64,000 nt of DNA, taken from positions 62,001 through 126,000 of the forward strand of contig NZ_JAAFZH010000013.1 in the NCBI RefSeq assembly GCF_010435915.1, read 5' to 3'. The notes below the pieces were generated by a model, which did not search any database, was not told where the DNA came from, and worked only from the letters and a program-made list of their open reading frames with translations. Source of the DNA: Spirosoma terrae (GTDB lineage: Bacteria > Bacteroidota > Bacteroidia > Cytophagales > Spirosomataceae). Shown here in pieces: positions 8,930-17,812 of the stretch (position 1 is its first letter; every line of letters begins with the position of its first letter). A program made the translations under genes and the position numbers.

Positions 8930-9922
8930 ATGAAAGTTGTCACGTTCGGCGAAGTCATGCTTCGGCTCAGCCCACCCGGTGTTGAACGCTTTGTACAAAC
9001 CGATTCACTCGCGATGCACTTTGGCGGTACAGAAGCCAATGTAGCTGTCTCTCTGTCTCAATTAGGGTTAGATGCGAATCATGTTACCCGATTCCCAGAC
9101 CACGCGCTGGGACGGTCTGCCGCCGGTTATTTACGAAAGTATGGCGTCAGCACACAATACATACAGTATGGAGACGGTCGATTAGGCTTGTATTTTCTGG
9201 AAACAGGCGCTGGTAGCCGGGCGAGTCAGATCATATATGACCGCGCCGATTCCGCATTTTCTCGGATTAAAGCCGACGAAATCGATTGGGAGACTGTTTT
9301 GCAGGATGCATCCTGGTTTCACTGGACCGGTATTACGCCCGCTCTTTCGCAGGGAGCAGCCGATTGTTTGCTGGCTGGTGTTCAGACGGCTAAAAAACTG
9401 GGTGTCCCTGTTTCGGGCGATATCGTTTACCGCAGTAATTTGTGGCAATACGGCCGAACACCGCAGGAAATCATGCCCGCTATCACCGAGTGTTGTACAC
9501 TTGTTTTAGGCAATAAAGCCCTTTTCTCGGAACTATATGGTGCAGTTGGCAGTACTTTTCAGGAAGCGGGCCGCGCCATGATGCAGCGTTTTCCGACCAT
9601 TAAATACGTTACCGATACCAAGCGAAACTCGTTAAGTGCGTCGCATAACCAGCTGTCGGCCAAACTTTTCAACGGCGAAACGATATTCAAATCGAGGGTT
9701 TACGACATCCAGCCTATCGTAGATCGAATTGGTACTGGCGATGCTTATATGGCGGGTTTGATATATGGGCTGCTGACCTTCTCCGATCCACAACGGGCAG
9801 TTGAGTTTGGGGTTGCGGCTTCGGCCTTGAAGCACACGATTCCGGGCGACGTTAATCTGGCGACCGTATCCGAAATTGAAACGTTAGAAGCAGGAGATAG
9901 CTCAGGAAAACTAAGACGATAA
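8930..9922 (+). CDS. kdgK: 2-dehydro-3-deoxygluconokinase (KDG kinase)
   Basis: A 330-residue PfkB-family sugar kinase. It starts VVTFGEVMLRLSPPG and has the sugar-binding FGGTEANVAVSLSQLG motif. The C-terminal signature DRIGTGDAYMAGLIYGLL contains the catalytic aspartate. It phosphorylates KDG to KDPG, the step after mannonate or altronate dehydration. It lies between the hexuronate transporter and the KDPG aldolase on the same strand, which supports KDG over other PfkB substrates. Confidence 0.92.
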   Translation: MKVVTFGEVMLRLSPPGVERFVQTDSLAMHFGGTEANVAVSLSQLGLDANHVTRFPDHALGRSAAGYLRKYGVSTQYIQYGDGRLGLYFLETGAGSRASQIIYDRADSAFSRIKADEIDWETVLQDASWFHWTGITPALSQGAADCLLAGVQTAKKLGVPVSGDIVYRSNLWQYGRTPQEIMPAITECCTLVLGNKALFSELYGAVGSTFQEAGRAMMQRFPTIKYVTDTKRNSLSASHNQLSAKLFNGETIFKSRVYDIQPIVDRIGTGDAYMAGLIYGLLTFSDPQRAVEFGVAASALKHTIPGDVNLATVSEIETLEAGDSSGKLRR

Positions 9923-9968
9923 ACTAATTAATGCACAGCCGCCACGTCTATACACCGGTGGGCTGCTA

Positions 9969-10643
9969 ATGATACATAAAATGGCTCGTACTACCCGATT
10001 AGCATTATACCAAACCATACGTCAGGTTCCCCTGGTCCCGGTTTTTTATCATCCCGACGACGACATTTGCCTGGGCGTTGTAGCCGCTTGTTACCGGGCA
10101 GGTGTCAGAGCGTTTGAGTTCACCAACCGGGGCGATTTCGCGCACGAACGCTTTGCCAATCTCAGTCGCATATGTGCCAAAGAATTTCCTGGCCTTGCGC
10201 TGGGTGCCGGAACCATACTCGACGCGCCAACGGCTGCTCTTTATTTGCAACTCGGTGCTGATTTCATTGTCGGCCCTACGTTTAGTGAAGAAATTGCCCG
10301 CCTGTGCAATCGCCGTAAAGTAGCATACATGCCCGGTTGTGCTACGTTGACCGAAATCACCACCGCTCATGAATGGGGCGTTGAGATCGTGAAAGTATTC
10401 CCCGGCGAAGTGCTGGGACCCAGCTTCATCAAAAGCCTGAGCGGACCTCTACCATTTGCCAGCGCTATGGTAACTGGTGGCGTAGAGCCTAATCGGGAAA
10501 GCCTGTCGAAATGGTTCACTGCTGGCGCTGTAGCCGTAGGCATGGGCTCACAGCTTTTCCCAAAAGACGTATTGGCAAATCGTGCGTACAATAAAATAGA
10601 AGAAACAGTTAACGAAGTAGTGCGTATTATTGCCGAATTGTGA
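9969..10643 (+). CDS. eda: KDPG aldolase (2-dehydro-3-deoxyphosphogluconate aldolase)
   Basis: A 224-residue TIM-barrel class I aldolase that splits KDPG into pyruvate and glyceraldehyde-3-phosphate. The Schiff-base lysine lies in VEIVKVFPGE (canonical KFFPA-like). The general-base glutamate lies in AFEFTNRG (canonical EVTLRT). GAGTILDAP, FIVGPTF and MVTGGVEP complete the barrel-end phosphate site. The loops deviate from E. coli Eda but match the Bacteroidota variant. The start is ATG 9969, with an alternative ATG at 9981. It is 46 bp after kdgK, in the same operon. Confidence 0.9.
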   Translation: MIHKMARTTRLALYQTIRQVPLVPVFYHPDDDICLGVVAACYRAGVRAFEFTNRGDFAHERFANLSRICAKEFPGLALGAGTILDAPTAALYLQLGADFIVGPTFSEEIARLCNRRKVAYMPGCATLTEITTAHEWGVEIVKVFPGEVLGPSFIKSLSGPLPFASAMVTGGVEPNRESLSKWFTAGAVAVGMGSQLFPKDVLANRAYNKIEETVNEVVRIIAEL

Positions 10644-10689
10644 ACAACTTCCGTTCATTAATACGTAATTATTAAGATTTCCCATACCA

Positions 10690-12228
10690 ATGATCGCAGA
10701 GCAGCCTGCTACCCACTTAACTATGTCTAAATTAAACCGGTCGACGCATCCAGCTCCTACTTTTCCTGAAAAGATACTTCAGTTTGGCACAGGCGTCTTG
10801 CTACGTGGTCTGCCCGATTATCTGGTGCAACAAGCCAATGCGAAAGGCCACTTCAACGGCTCTATAGTGGTTGTCAAATCAACCGATGGTGATACGAATG
10901 AATTTTCTGACCAGGACAGCCTGTACACAGTAGCCGTTCAGGGCGTTCAGCAGGGAAAAAACGTGTCGGAAACCACGGTCGTTTCGGCTATCAGTCGTGT
11001 ATTGGCGGCTCAAACCCAATGGAATGAGATTTTGGTGTTAGCCCGAAATCCTAAACTCCAGATTATTATTTCCAATACAACGGAAGTTGGTTTGAATTAT
11101 ACAGAAGAAAGCATTTTTCAACACCCGCCCCAGTCGTTCCCCGCTAAGCTAACGGCCTTTTTGTATGAGCGCTTCCGTAGTGTCGGCGGTTCCAAAGCCA
11201 AGGGGCTGGTTGTTATCCCGACCGAACTCGTTACGGATAATGGGCTCAAACTTCGCGAAGCCGTTGAAAAACTGGCTCAGTTTAATGAGTTGGGCAAACT
11301 ATTCACGAAGTGGCTTAAATTCCACGTTCGTTTTTGCAATTCGCTGGTCGACAGAATCGTAACCCGCCCAGCTGATGAAACGAAGCAGGCTTTAGAGAAA
11401 GAACTGGGCTATGAAGACGACTTACTGACCGTTACGGAACCCTACCACCTCTGGGCGATCGAAGGCGACGACCGCGTTCGGCAAACGCTGGAGTTTGCGG
11501 GACCAGGCACTCCGCAAATCATCATCGACGAGGATATCAATTTCTATAAAGAGCGGAAGCTACGCGTACTGAACGGTACCCACACCCTCACCATGCCCTT
11601 GGGCTATCTGCTGGGGCTGGAAACGGTTGCCGACGAGATGCAGCACCCAACGATGAGTAAATTCGTTGAATCACTGATGCTGAACGAAATTGTCCCTACC
11701 GTTCCCGATTACGGCATTCCGGGTATGGACAAAGCCGATATTGTTCAGTTTGCGCACGACGTACTGGATCGGTTCCGAAATCCTTACCTCGATCACTTAC
11801 TCCTGAATATTTCGCTACAGGAAACCGCTAAAATGCAGGCTCGTAACGTCGACACAATTCTGCGGTATTATGAACAGTTCAACAGCGTTCCGAAGCTGAT
11901 TTCTCTCGGCTTTGCCGCTTACCTGCTGTTCATGAAAGCGATACGTCAGGAAGGTGGTCAGTTCTTTGGAGAGCTTTCGGTTGGTGACGGTATCGTTACG
12001 TATCCCATCCGCGATGAACGGGCTGGCTATTTCTACGGCGACTGGCAAACAGTAAAGGAAGACGACTACATGTCTGTTCTGGCATTCGTGAAGAGCGTTC
12101 TTTCGGACAAATCGCTCTGGCTGACCGACCTTACCGCATTGCCCGGATTCATGGATTCTGTAGCCGAAAACCTCGACGCACTCCTGAAATCAGGCGCAGA
12201 AAACGTCTTGTCTAAAGCTATAGCGTAA
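10690..12228 (+). CDS. uxaB: Tagaturonate/fructuronate reductase (UxaB type, mannitol dehydrogenase family)
   Basis: A 512-residue long-chain NAD-dependent polyol dehydrogenase. The N-terminal nucleotide-binding region carries ILQFGTGVLLRGLPDYLVQ. The UxaB-like stretch LQIIISNTTEVGLNY and the catalytic segment KERKLRVLNGTHT, containing the active-site lysine, are present. By family it reduces D-tagaturonate to D-altronate. The gene block supplies UxuA (mannonate branch) but no UxaA (altronate dehydratase), so the enzyme may instead or also reduce fructuronate. Translation may start at 10690 or at ATG 10723. It is the last gene of the rightward operon, closed by a terminator at 12244. Confidence 0.85.
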   Translation: MIAEQPATHLTMSKLNRSTHPAPTFPEKILQFGTGVLLRGLPDYLVQQANAKGHFNGSIVVVKSTDGDTNEFSDQDSLYTVAVQGVQQGKNVSETTVVSAISRVLAAQTQWNEILVLARNPKLQIIISNTTEVGLNYTEESIFQHPPQSFPAKLTAFLYERFRSVGGSKAKGLVVIPTELVTDNGLKLREAVEKLAQFNELGKLFTKWLKFHVRFCNSLVDRIVTRPADETKQALEKELGYEDDLLTVTEPYHLWAIEGDDRVRQTLEFAGPGTPQIIIDEDINFYKERKLRVLNGTHTLTMPLGYLLGLETVADEMQHPTMSKFVESLMLNEIVPTVPDYGIPGMDKADIVQFAHDVLDRFRNPYLDHLLLNISLQETAKMQARNVDTILRYYEQFNSVPKLISLGFAAYLLFMKAIRQEGGQFFGELSVGDGIVTYPIRDERAGYFYGDWQTVKEDDYMSVLAFVKSVLSDKSLWLTDLTALPGFMDSVAENLDALLKSGAENVLSKAIA

Positions 12229-12243
12229 CATCATACCTCCCAC

Positions 12244-12280
12244 ATAAAAGCTAGCCCCGCAATCAGGGCTAGCTTTTTAT
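12244..12280 (+). terminator. Terminator of the rightward hexuronate operon
   Basis: A stem of 14 bp, ATAAAAGCTAGCCC paired with GGGCTAGCTTTTAT-like sequence around an 8-nt loop, followed by TTTTT. It lies 16 bp after the uxaB stop. The A/T-rich stem flanks suggest that it may also work for the convergent gene at 12341. Confidence 0.85.
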
Positions 12281-12340
12281 ATGGGCTGGCGTGCCAGCAG
12301 CCTGTTTGAGATTAGCAGCCGATGCTACGTCCTCTATGCC

Positions 12341-13375
12341 TTACTTGGCAATCATGCTTAATAGCAGCTCAGGCTCATTAGTCGTGATAAAATCAGCCTT
12401 ATGCTCCAGGAACCAGGCTAACGTGTCTTTGTCGTTCACTGTCCAGGCATTGACGGTCAGATTCCGCTGCTGCGCATCATTAATCCACCCTTCGTTTTTC
12501 TTCAGAACACTAAAGTGGTAATCCAGGCCATACAAATGATCTGCCGCCAGTTGCTCCGGCGATTTGTCGCCGTTCAGATAAGCTACTTTGGCATCAGGGT
12601 CTAGTGATTTTACTTTTTGGCAAACATCGTAGCTAAACGCAATATAATCGACCCAGGCTTGTGCTCTCAGCCGATGCACCATTGCCACAACACGCTCAGT
12701 CAAAGCCAGCGAACGCTCTTTTCCCAGCATTGACGTTTTGATTTCGAGAATCAGTTTCGTACGGTTTTGTTTGATTCCCTCTGTCAAATACGCTTCCAGA
12801 GTTGGCAACGATTCGCCGTTCGGTAGCTTAATTTTCGCCAGCTCAGCAGCCGTAGCTTTCTCGATCGATACGCCCTGAATGCTATGGTCGTGGTTCACAA
12901 ACAATACGGAATCGGCCGACATATGTACGTCAAACTCACTGCCCATACAGCCTAATTTGATGGCGTTTTGCAAGGACGAAATCGAATTTTCGGTGGTTCC
13001 TGATTGTTTCCAGGCTCCTCTGTGCGCAATAACCTGATTACGGATAAACTCGTCTTTTACGATCCGGAACGTATCGCGAACACTACCGGCAGCTGTTTTC
13101 CCTTCTACCATCAGATCATACCAGGGAGCAGATGCTTTTGCCGCACTCGCTACGATAGACAGCTGATTATTTTTATCGAGCTTAAACGAAGAGGCATTGG
13201 GGCCTTGTAGTTTCAGGCCACGCACCGACGCTGGCACACGTAGCGTTCCGACTACGGGCTTGGCCGGTGAATACGTATAGTTCGATAATGAGAGAGTAGT
13301 TTGAGCCATCAACACAGAATGACCTAGGCAGGTTGTCAACAGCAAACCCGATAAAGCGATACGTAAATTAATCAT
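12341..13375 (-). CDS. Secreted glycerophosphodiester phosphodiesterase
   Basis: A GDPD-family TIM-barrel enzyme that cleaves glycerophosphodiesters to glycerol-3-phosphate and an alcohol. I place the start at ATG 13375 (344 residues), because MINLRIALSGLLLTTCLGHSVLMAQ is a clean signal peptide. A further in-frame ATG at 13489 would add 38 unlikely residues. The catalytic region lies about 140 residues in: VIAHRGAWKQSGTTENS, followed by GSEFDVHMSADSVLFVNHD (the general-base and metal-binding E, D and H residues). A domain of about 100 residues with beta character (LSNYTYSPAKPVVGTLRVP) precedes it. The product is probably periplasmic and used for phospholipid head-group scavenging. It stands alone between convergent uxaB and a leftward hypothetical gene. 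Confidence 0.87.
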   Translation of the reverse strand: MINLRIALSGLLLTTCLGHSVLMAQTTLSLSNYTYSPAKPVVGTLRVPASVRGLKLQGPNASSFKLDKNNQLSIVASAAKASAPWYDLMVEGKTAAGSVRDTFRIVKDEFIRNQVIAHRGAWKQSGTTENSISSLQNAIKLGCMGSEFDVHMSADSVLFVNHDHSIQGVSIEKATAAELAKIKLPNGESLPTLEAYLTEGIKQNRTKLILEIKTSMLGKERSLALTERVVAMVHRLRAQAWVDYIAFSYDVCQKVKSLDPDAKVAYLNGDKSPEQLAADHLYGLDYHFSVLKKNEGWINDAQQRNLTVNAWTVNDKDTLAWFLEHKADFITTNEPELLLSMIAK

Positions 13376-13498
13376 AATGATACAGACATTCTCTACAAAG
13401 AAAGTGAGCAATCTCCACTTCATGTTACGACTGATCAGGAAGATTAGATTACTATTTTCCCGAACAACGTAACAGCTACGTAACAACACTACGTATTT

Positions 13499-15007
13499 TC
13501 AGGCAACCAGCTGGCGTTGATGGCTCATGGCTACCTTCCGGCAATTGTCGGCCGCCCAACGAGTCAGCCCCAGTGCCAGCACCAAGTGTCGTTCGCTCGG
13601 CTCATCGACTAGTTGTTGTACCGTCGGAATAAACGACGAGTCAGGCTTACCAGTCAGGTGACCTTTCAAGTAGCTCAGCATCGCTCGTTCAACCCGATGT
13701 AGTTTTTTATCGGCTTTGAGCTTTCGTTCTACCGATCGTAATTCGTACCGTAAATAATCCAGATTACCCAGATCGGTATGAATCATCAGATTCAACAAGC
13801 GGGCCTGATTATACCAGAGCTGGTTCTGTACAGCCCGACCAACTGTGATGCGATCATTCAGCACGGCATTCACTTGTTTTAGCGCAGCAGTCGGCTGACC
13901 CGCATCGCGGTAGGTGCGCGCTATGCTTAACCGAACCAACGCCATCACATTCGCTGGCAATCCGGGTAGTTCTCGTTCCAGCGAGGGAACAAACGTACGG
14001 ACCAAAGCCAGTGCCTCCTCCGTTTTATTGACATCATTTAGCCAGGCCAGCCGATGCACCAATGTCAGGTAACGGGCCTGCAATGATAAGCCTTCGGGAA
14101 GGGTTGTCAATCCGGCCAGGCGCTCCAGGAAGTAAGCCATGTCATCGTACCGTAGCAAACCGCGCAGATCTGTTAATATGCCATCCAGCAGATGAATGTA
14201 GTAGATGGGCGTATCGGTCCATAAATCCTGGTGACGCTGAAACAGATCGTGCAGGTCGTAAAAAGCCTTCAGGCTTCCTCCGGCATCGTTAGTCATCAGA
14301 AAGTAAACCGACTGAAAGTGCAGATGAAGCCGCTGGGCCTCAAACGAGTTCTTCTGCTGATTCCGGGCCAATATCTGGTGCTCCTCCAGCAACAGATCAT
14401 TCAGACGTGCCTGTTCGTCTACGCTACGTACCAGCCCATTTTTCCAGTACCTGTAGAGCAGGATTTCGTACAGGGTGGAGTGCTGATGGCTGGTTTGCTC
14501 CCGCTGCATAATGGTTTGCCACTGTTGTTGTTTACGTAATAGCTGGGTTTCGTCGAGTGTCGAAAACTGCGTACGTACCAACTGTTGTAATTCTAACCGG
14601 GTAGCCATGAGATAGTACAAATGCTTTTCACTACGTAGCGCCAGCTTCTTAATCTTATCGATTTGCTCAAAGCCCAGCTCCGTCAGACCTTTCGCGAATA
14701 GAATACGCGCATCCTGAATCAGCGATGCCAGTTTGTTCTCCGTCGTTTTCTCCGATTCATAGAGCCGCAGCGCTTTCATCAATACTCTGTATAGATGCTT
14801 ACGAACAGGTTCTACTGTAAAGCCGGGAAACTGCTTTTCCAGCACCTCATACAGCGCGGCTCCGCCCTCTGCCTGGTTTTCCAGCAGCGTGAACAGGGTC
14901 AAATACGCCTTATCGCCTTCCTGCAAGCTGCAAACGAGTTTGAAATAGCGTTTTTCAGACTTCGTTAGCGTTTGTACCAGTGTATGGAGCTGATCGATTG
15001 AAAACAT
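13499..15007 (-). CDS. Large alpha-helical protein of unknown function
   Basis: A 502-residue soluble protein without signal peptide or membrane segments. It is rich in Leu, Arg, Gln and paired helices and resembles a TPR/HAT-like helical solenoid. The N-terminal block (LHTLVQTLTKSEKRYFKL, then FPGFTVEPVRKHLYRVLMKALRLYE) looks like a conserved module; I associate such proteins with Bacteroidota but cannot name a function. A mid-region with YRDAGQPTAALKQVNAVLNDR fits a degenerate TPR. It is leftward, 123 bp upstream of the GDPD gene, and divergent from ribokinase. No catalytic motif was recognised. Confidence 0.8.
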   Translation of the reverse strand: MFSIDQLHTLVQTLTKSEKRYFKLVCSLQEGDKAYLTLFTLLENQAEGGAALYEVLEKQFPGFTVEPVRKHLYRVLMKALRLYESEKTTENKLASLIQDARILFAKGLTELGFEQIDKIKKLALRSEKHLYYLMATRLELQQLVRTQFSTLDETQLLRKQQQWQTIMQREQTSHQHSTLYEILLYRYWKNGLVRSVDEQARLNDLLLEEHQILARNQQKNSFEAQRLHLHFQSVYFLMTNDAGGSLKAFYDLHDLFQRHQDLWTDTPIYYIHLLDGILTDLRGLLRYDDMAYFLERLAGLTTLPEGLSLQARYLTLVHRLAWLNDVNKTEEALALVRTFVPSLERELPGLPANVMALVRLSIARTYRDAGQPTAALKQVNAVLNDRITVGRAVQNQLWYNQARLLNLMIHTDLGNLDYLRYELRSVERKLKADKKLHRVERAMLSYLKGHLTGKPDSSFIPTVQQLVDEPSERHLVLALGLTRWAADNCRKVAMSHQRQLVA

Positions 15008-15147
15008 GGTTTAGGTAGGATTATCTGTTATGCACCGTTTTTTTGTCCCTATAAAAGCGGCTCTGCTACGTCGTAAGCCTTGTACTCAGCCAATCGCCCT
15101 GGTTTCATTGGCGGGTAGCCTTGTCTGATAAGGAAGCATCTTAGGGC

Positions 15148-15177
15148 TTGCAATATACTTTTTACAGGATAAATTTG
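15148..15177 (+). promoter_or_regulatory. Bacteroidota-type promoter for rbsK
   Basis: TTG (15148-15150), exactly 19 nt, then TAAATTTG (15170-15177). This is a full match to the Bacteroidota sigma-ABfr consensus TTG-N19-TAnnTTTG, with the -7 element 28 bp before the ribokinase ATG at 15206. Confidence 0.75.
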
Positions 15178-15205
15178 TACGTACTCCTCAACTCTCTTTT
15201 CTCAA

Positions 15206-16126
15206 ATGCCAAGCCAGATTCTAGTGATTGGTAGTTCAAATACCGATATGGTCGTGAAAGCCAATAAGTTACCCGCGCCGGGTGAAACGGTAATAGGAGG
15301 CACTTTTTTGATGAACCCTGGCGGCAAAGGGGCCAATCAGGCAGTGGCTGCAGCCCGGCTGGTCGATACGTCGGCGGGTGGCTCTGTTACGTTCGTCGCC
15401 AAAGTTGGCAATGATATTTTCGGTCGACAGGCGATTAGTGGTTTTGAACGCGAAGGGATCAATACGCAGTACGTACTGACCGACACCGACAATCCGTCGG
15501 GCGTGGCGCTCATCAACGTAGATGCGTCGGGAGAAAACTGCATAACGGTAGCGCCCGGCGCTAATGCCAATCTGCAACCTACCGAAACACAATCAGCCTT
15601 GCAGTCGGCTCCGCCAGATGCGTTCGTGTTGCTCCAGTTGGAAATTCCCCTGGCTACGGTGGAATACGTCATTCGGGAAGCGGCCCAGCGGGGCGTACGG
15701 GTCATTCTCAATCCGGCTCCCGCCCAAACATTACCTGACGACTTATTTCCCAATCTGTACCTGATTACCCCGAACGAAACCGAAGCCGAACTATTAACGG
15801 GCATTCGCGTAACCAACTTGGCTACCGCTGAGCAGGCAGCCCGGAAACTACGAGATATGGGCGTTTCTAACGTAGTGATTACGCTCGGCTCTAAAGGTGC
15901 TTATTTATATTCATCGGATAATCAGGGCCAGCTTATTGAGACAGCTCCCGTTAAGGCCATCGACACGACAGCCGCTGGCGATTGCTTCAATGGCGCGCTG
16001 ACTGTGGCCTTATCGGAAAATCAAACGCTGCCCGATGCGGTTGCCTTCGCCTGTAAAGCCGCTTCTATTTCGGTTACTCGTATGGGCGCTCAGGCTTCCG
16101 TGCCCTATCGTCGTGAACTGGTATAA
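15206..16126 (+). CDS. rbsK: Ribokinase
   Basis: A 306-residue PfkB-family kinase of canonical ribokinase length. It starts ILVIGSSNTDMVVKANKLPAPGETV, has the substrate loop NPGGKGANQAVAAARL and the catalytic anion-hole motif DTTAAGDCFNGAL. It phosphorylates D-ribose to ribose-5-phosphate. The gene directly downstream (42 bp) encodes a secreted ADP-ribosylglycohydrolase-family protein. This suggests that the ribose comes from extracellular ribosides such as ADP-ribose or nucleosides. No ribose ABC transporter or RbsD is adjacent. It has its own well-formed promoter. Confidence 0.93.
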   Translation: MPSQILVIGSSNTDMVVKANKLPAPGETVIGGTFLMNPGGKGANQAVAAARLVDTSAGGSVTFVAKVGNDIFGRQAISGFEREGINTQYVLTDTDNPSGVALINVDASGENCITVAPGANANLQPTETQSALQSAPPDAFVLLQLEIPLATVEYVIREAAQRGVRVILNPAPAQTLPDDLFPNLYLITPNETEAELLTGIRVTNLATAEQAARKLRDMGVSNVVITLGSKGAYLYSSDNQGQLIETAPVKAIDTTAAGDCFNGALTVALSENQTLPDAVAFACKAASISVTRMGAQASVPYRRELV

Positions 16127-16168
16127 TCATAAACCCATCCATTCCCCTTTTCCTTAGCCTGCTATTCT

Positions 16169-17722
16169 ATGAAAAAGCTATTCCTCTCGGCCCTGGCCGT
16201 TACGTTCTTATCGGCAATGCCACCAGCTAGTCCACATCGACCCGCAACTCAGTCGATGACCTTATCGAAGCAAGCGCTTCAGAACAAGATAAAGGGCGGT
16301 TGGGCCGGCCAGTTGATCGGTTGTACGTTTGGAGGACCAACCGAGTTTCAGTACAACGGAACCATGCTGAACGATTATCAGCCTATTCCGTGGTACGACG
16401 GCTACATCAAGCATACCATGCTCAATAACCCAGGACTGTATGACGACATTTACATGGACCTGACATTTGTGGATGTATTTGAACGTAAAGGTCTTGACGC
16501 CCCCGTTGAGGAGCACGCCAACGCCTATGCCAATGCGGAGTATATGCTCTGGCATGCCAATCAGGCGGGTCGATACAACATTCTGAACGGCATGAAAGCC
16601 CCGCAGTCGGGCCATTGGCTTAATAACCCACACGCCGATGACATTGATTTTCAGATTGAAGCTGATTTCTCAGGGTTGATGGCGCCCGGCATGCCCAATA
16701 CCGCCATTCAGATTGGCGATCCGATTGGACATATCATGAATTACGGCGACGGCTGGTATGGCGGAGCATACGTGGGGGCCATGTACTCATTGGCGTTTGT
16801 ATCGACGGATATCAACTACATCGTTAAGGAAGCTCTGAAGACCATTCCAGCCCAGAGTACGTTCTACCAGTGCATTAACGACGTAATCAAATGGCACGCT
16901 CAGTATCCGAACGACTGGAAACGGAACTGGTTTGAGATTCAGCGCAAATGGTCCGACGAAGTAGGCTGCCCCGAAGGGGTCTTCCGCGCGTTCGATATTG
17001 ATGCCAAAATAAACGCAGCGTATATTGTACTGGGGCTCCTCTACGGCGGTGGCGACTTCACCAAAACGCTCGAAATCAGCACTCGCGCCGGACAGGATTC
17101 CGATTGTAATCCCTCATCGGCGGGTGGAATCTTAGGCACCATGCTGGGTTACGACCGTATACCTGCCAACTGGAAACAGGGACTGAAAGAAGCGGAAGAT
17201 ATTGACTTCAAATACACCACCATGTCGTTGAATGATGTTTACGCCATGGGTATGAAACACGCCCTGCAGGTTATTGAACGTAACGGCGGCAAAATCAATG
17301 GCGACCAGGTTACGATTGCCGTTCAAACCCCTAAAGCAGTTCGCTTCGAACAGGCGTTCACCGGCCATCATCCCGTTCAGACGATCCACATACGCAAGAA
17401 CCTGGAGAACGAATTTACGACTGATTTCGATGGTATCGGTTTCGTTATCCGGGGAGAAGCCAGGCCAAAGAACCGTATCAGTCGCGAGGCCGATAACTCA
17501 TTCGTTTTCAACGCCGAACTCTACGTAGATGGGCAAAAAATCGAAACGGCTAAGCTGCCGACCGATTTTATCCACCGCCGGCACGAACTTTTCTGGAAAT
17601 ACCAGCTCCCCAAGGGTAAACACTCAATACGGGTAAAGCTGCTAAACCCTGATCCAGAACATATTGTCTCAATGACAGACCTGCTGGTTTACAGTGACCA
17701 ACCGGTTAAATCAAAACTGTAA
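16169..17722 (+). CDS. Secreted ADP-ribosylglycohydrolase-family protein
   Basis: A 517-residue protein with an N-terminal signal peptide (MKKLFLSALAVTFLSAMPPASP). The central ADP-ribosylglycohydrolase (DraG/ARH) fold is marked by IKGGWAGQLIGCTFGGPTEF and DDIYMDLTFVDVFERKG. The C-side motif GQDSDCNPSSAGGILGTMLG fits the paired acidic metal-binding motifs of the family. The last 120 or so residues form an extra beta-rich segment, possibly a sugar- or surface-binding module. Cytosolic relatives remove ADP-ribose from proteins; exported Bacteroidota versions have no role that I know. Coupling to ribokinase suggests hydrolysis of an extracellular N-riboside. The substrate is inferred, not shown. 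Confidence 0.82.
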   Translation: MKKLFLSALAVTFLSAMPPASPHRPATQSMTLSKQALQNKIKGGWAGQLIGCTFGGPTEFQYNGTMLNDYQPIPWYDGYIKHTMLNNPGLYDDIYMDLTFVDVFERKGLDAPVEEHANAYANAEYMLWHANQAGRYNILNGMKAPQSGHWLNNPHADDIDFQIEADFSGLMAPGMPNTAIQIGDPIGHIMNYGDGWYGGAYVGAMYSLAFVSTDINYIVKEALKTIPAQSTFYQCINDVIKWHAQYPNDWKRNWFEIQRKWSDEVGCPEGVFRAFDIDAKINAAYIVLGLLYGGGDFTKTLEISTRAGQDSDCNPSSAGGILGTMLGYDRIPANWKQGLKEAEDIDFKYTTMSLNDVYAMGMKHALQVIERNGGKINGDQVTIAVQTPKAVRFEQAFTGHHPVQTIHIRKNLENEFTTDFDGIGFVIRGEARPKNRISREADNSFVFNAELYVDGQKIETAKLPTDFIHRRHELFWKYQLPKGKHSIRVKLLNPDPEHIVSMTDLLVYSDQPVKSKL

Positions 17723-17764
17723 TGAATCTGCAATAGTCGTGTAAATTTACCGGGAAACCGGACT

Positions 17765-17794
17765 AAAAAGGCAACCTCCGGAGGTTGCCTTTTT
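17765..17794 (+). terminator. Terminator after the ADP-ribosylglycohydrolase gene
   Basis: A perfect 15+15 bp inverted repeat, AAAAAGGCAACCTCC then its complement, with no spacer and ending in TTTTT. It closes the rbsK operon 43 bp after the stop and 19 bp before the next ATG. Confidence 0.8.
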
Positions 17795-17812
17795 CCTTTT
17801 ACTCTACTGACT

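Noticed and set aside
13376-13489. 38-residue upstream extension of the GDPD protein
   Set aside because: The signal peptide begins at ATG 13375; the extension would bury it.
15337-15816. 159-residue frame antisense to ribokinase
   Set aside because: Low-complexity Ser/Thr/Ala-rich shadow of the rbsK gene.
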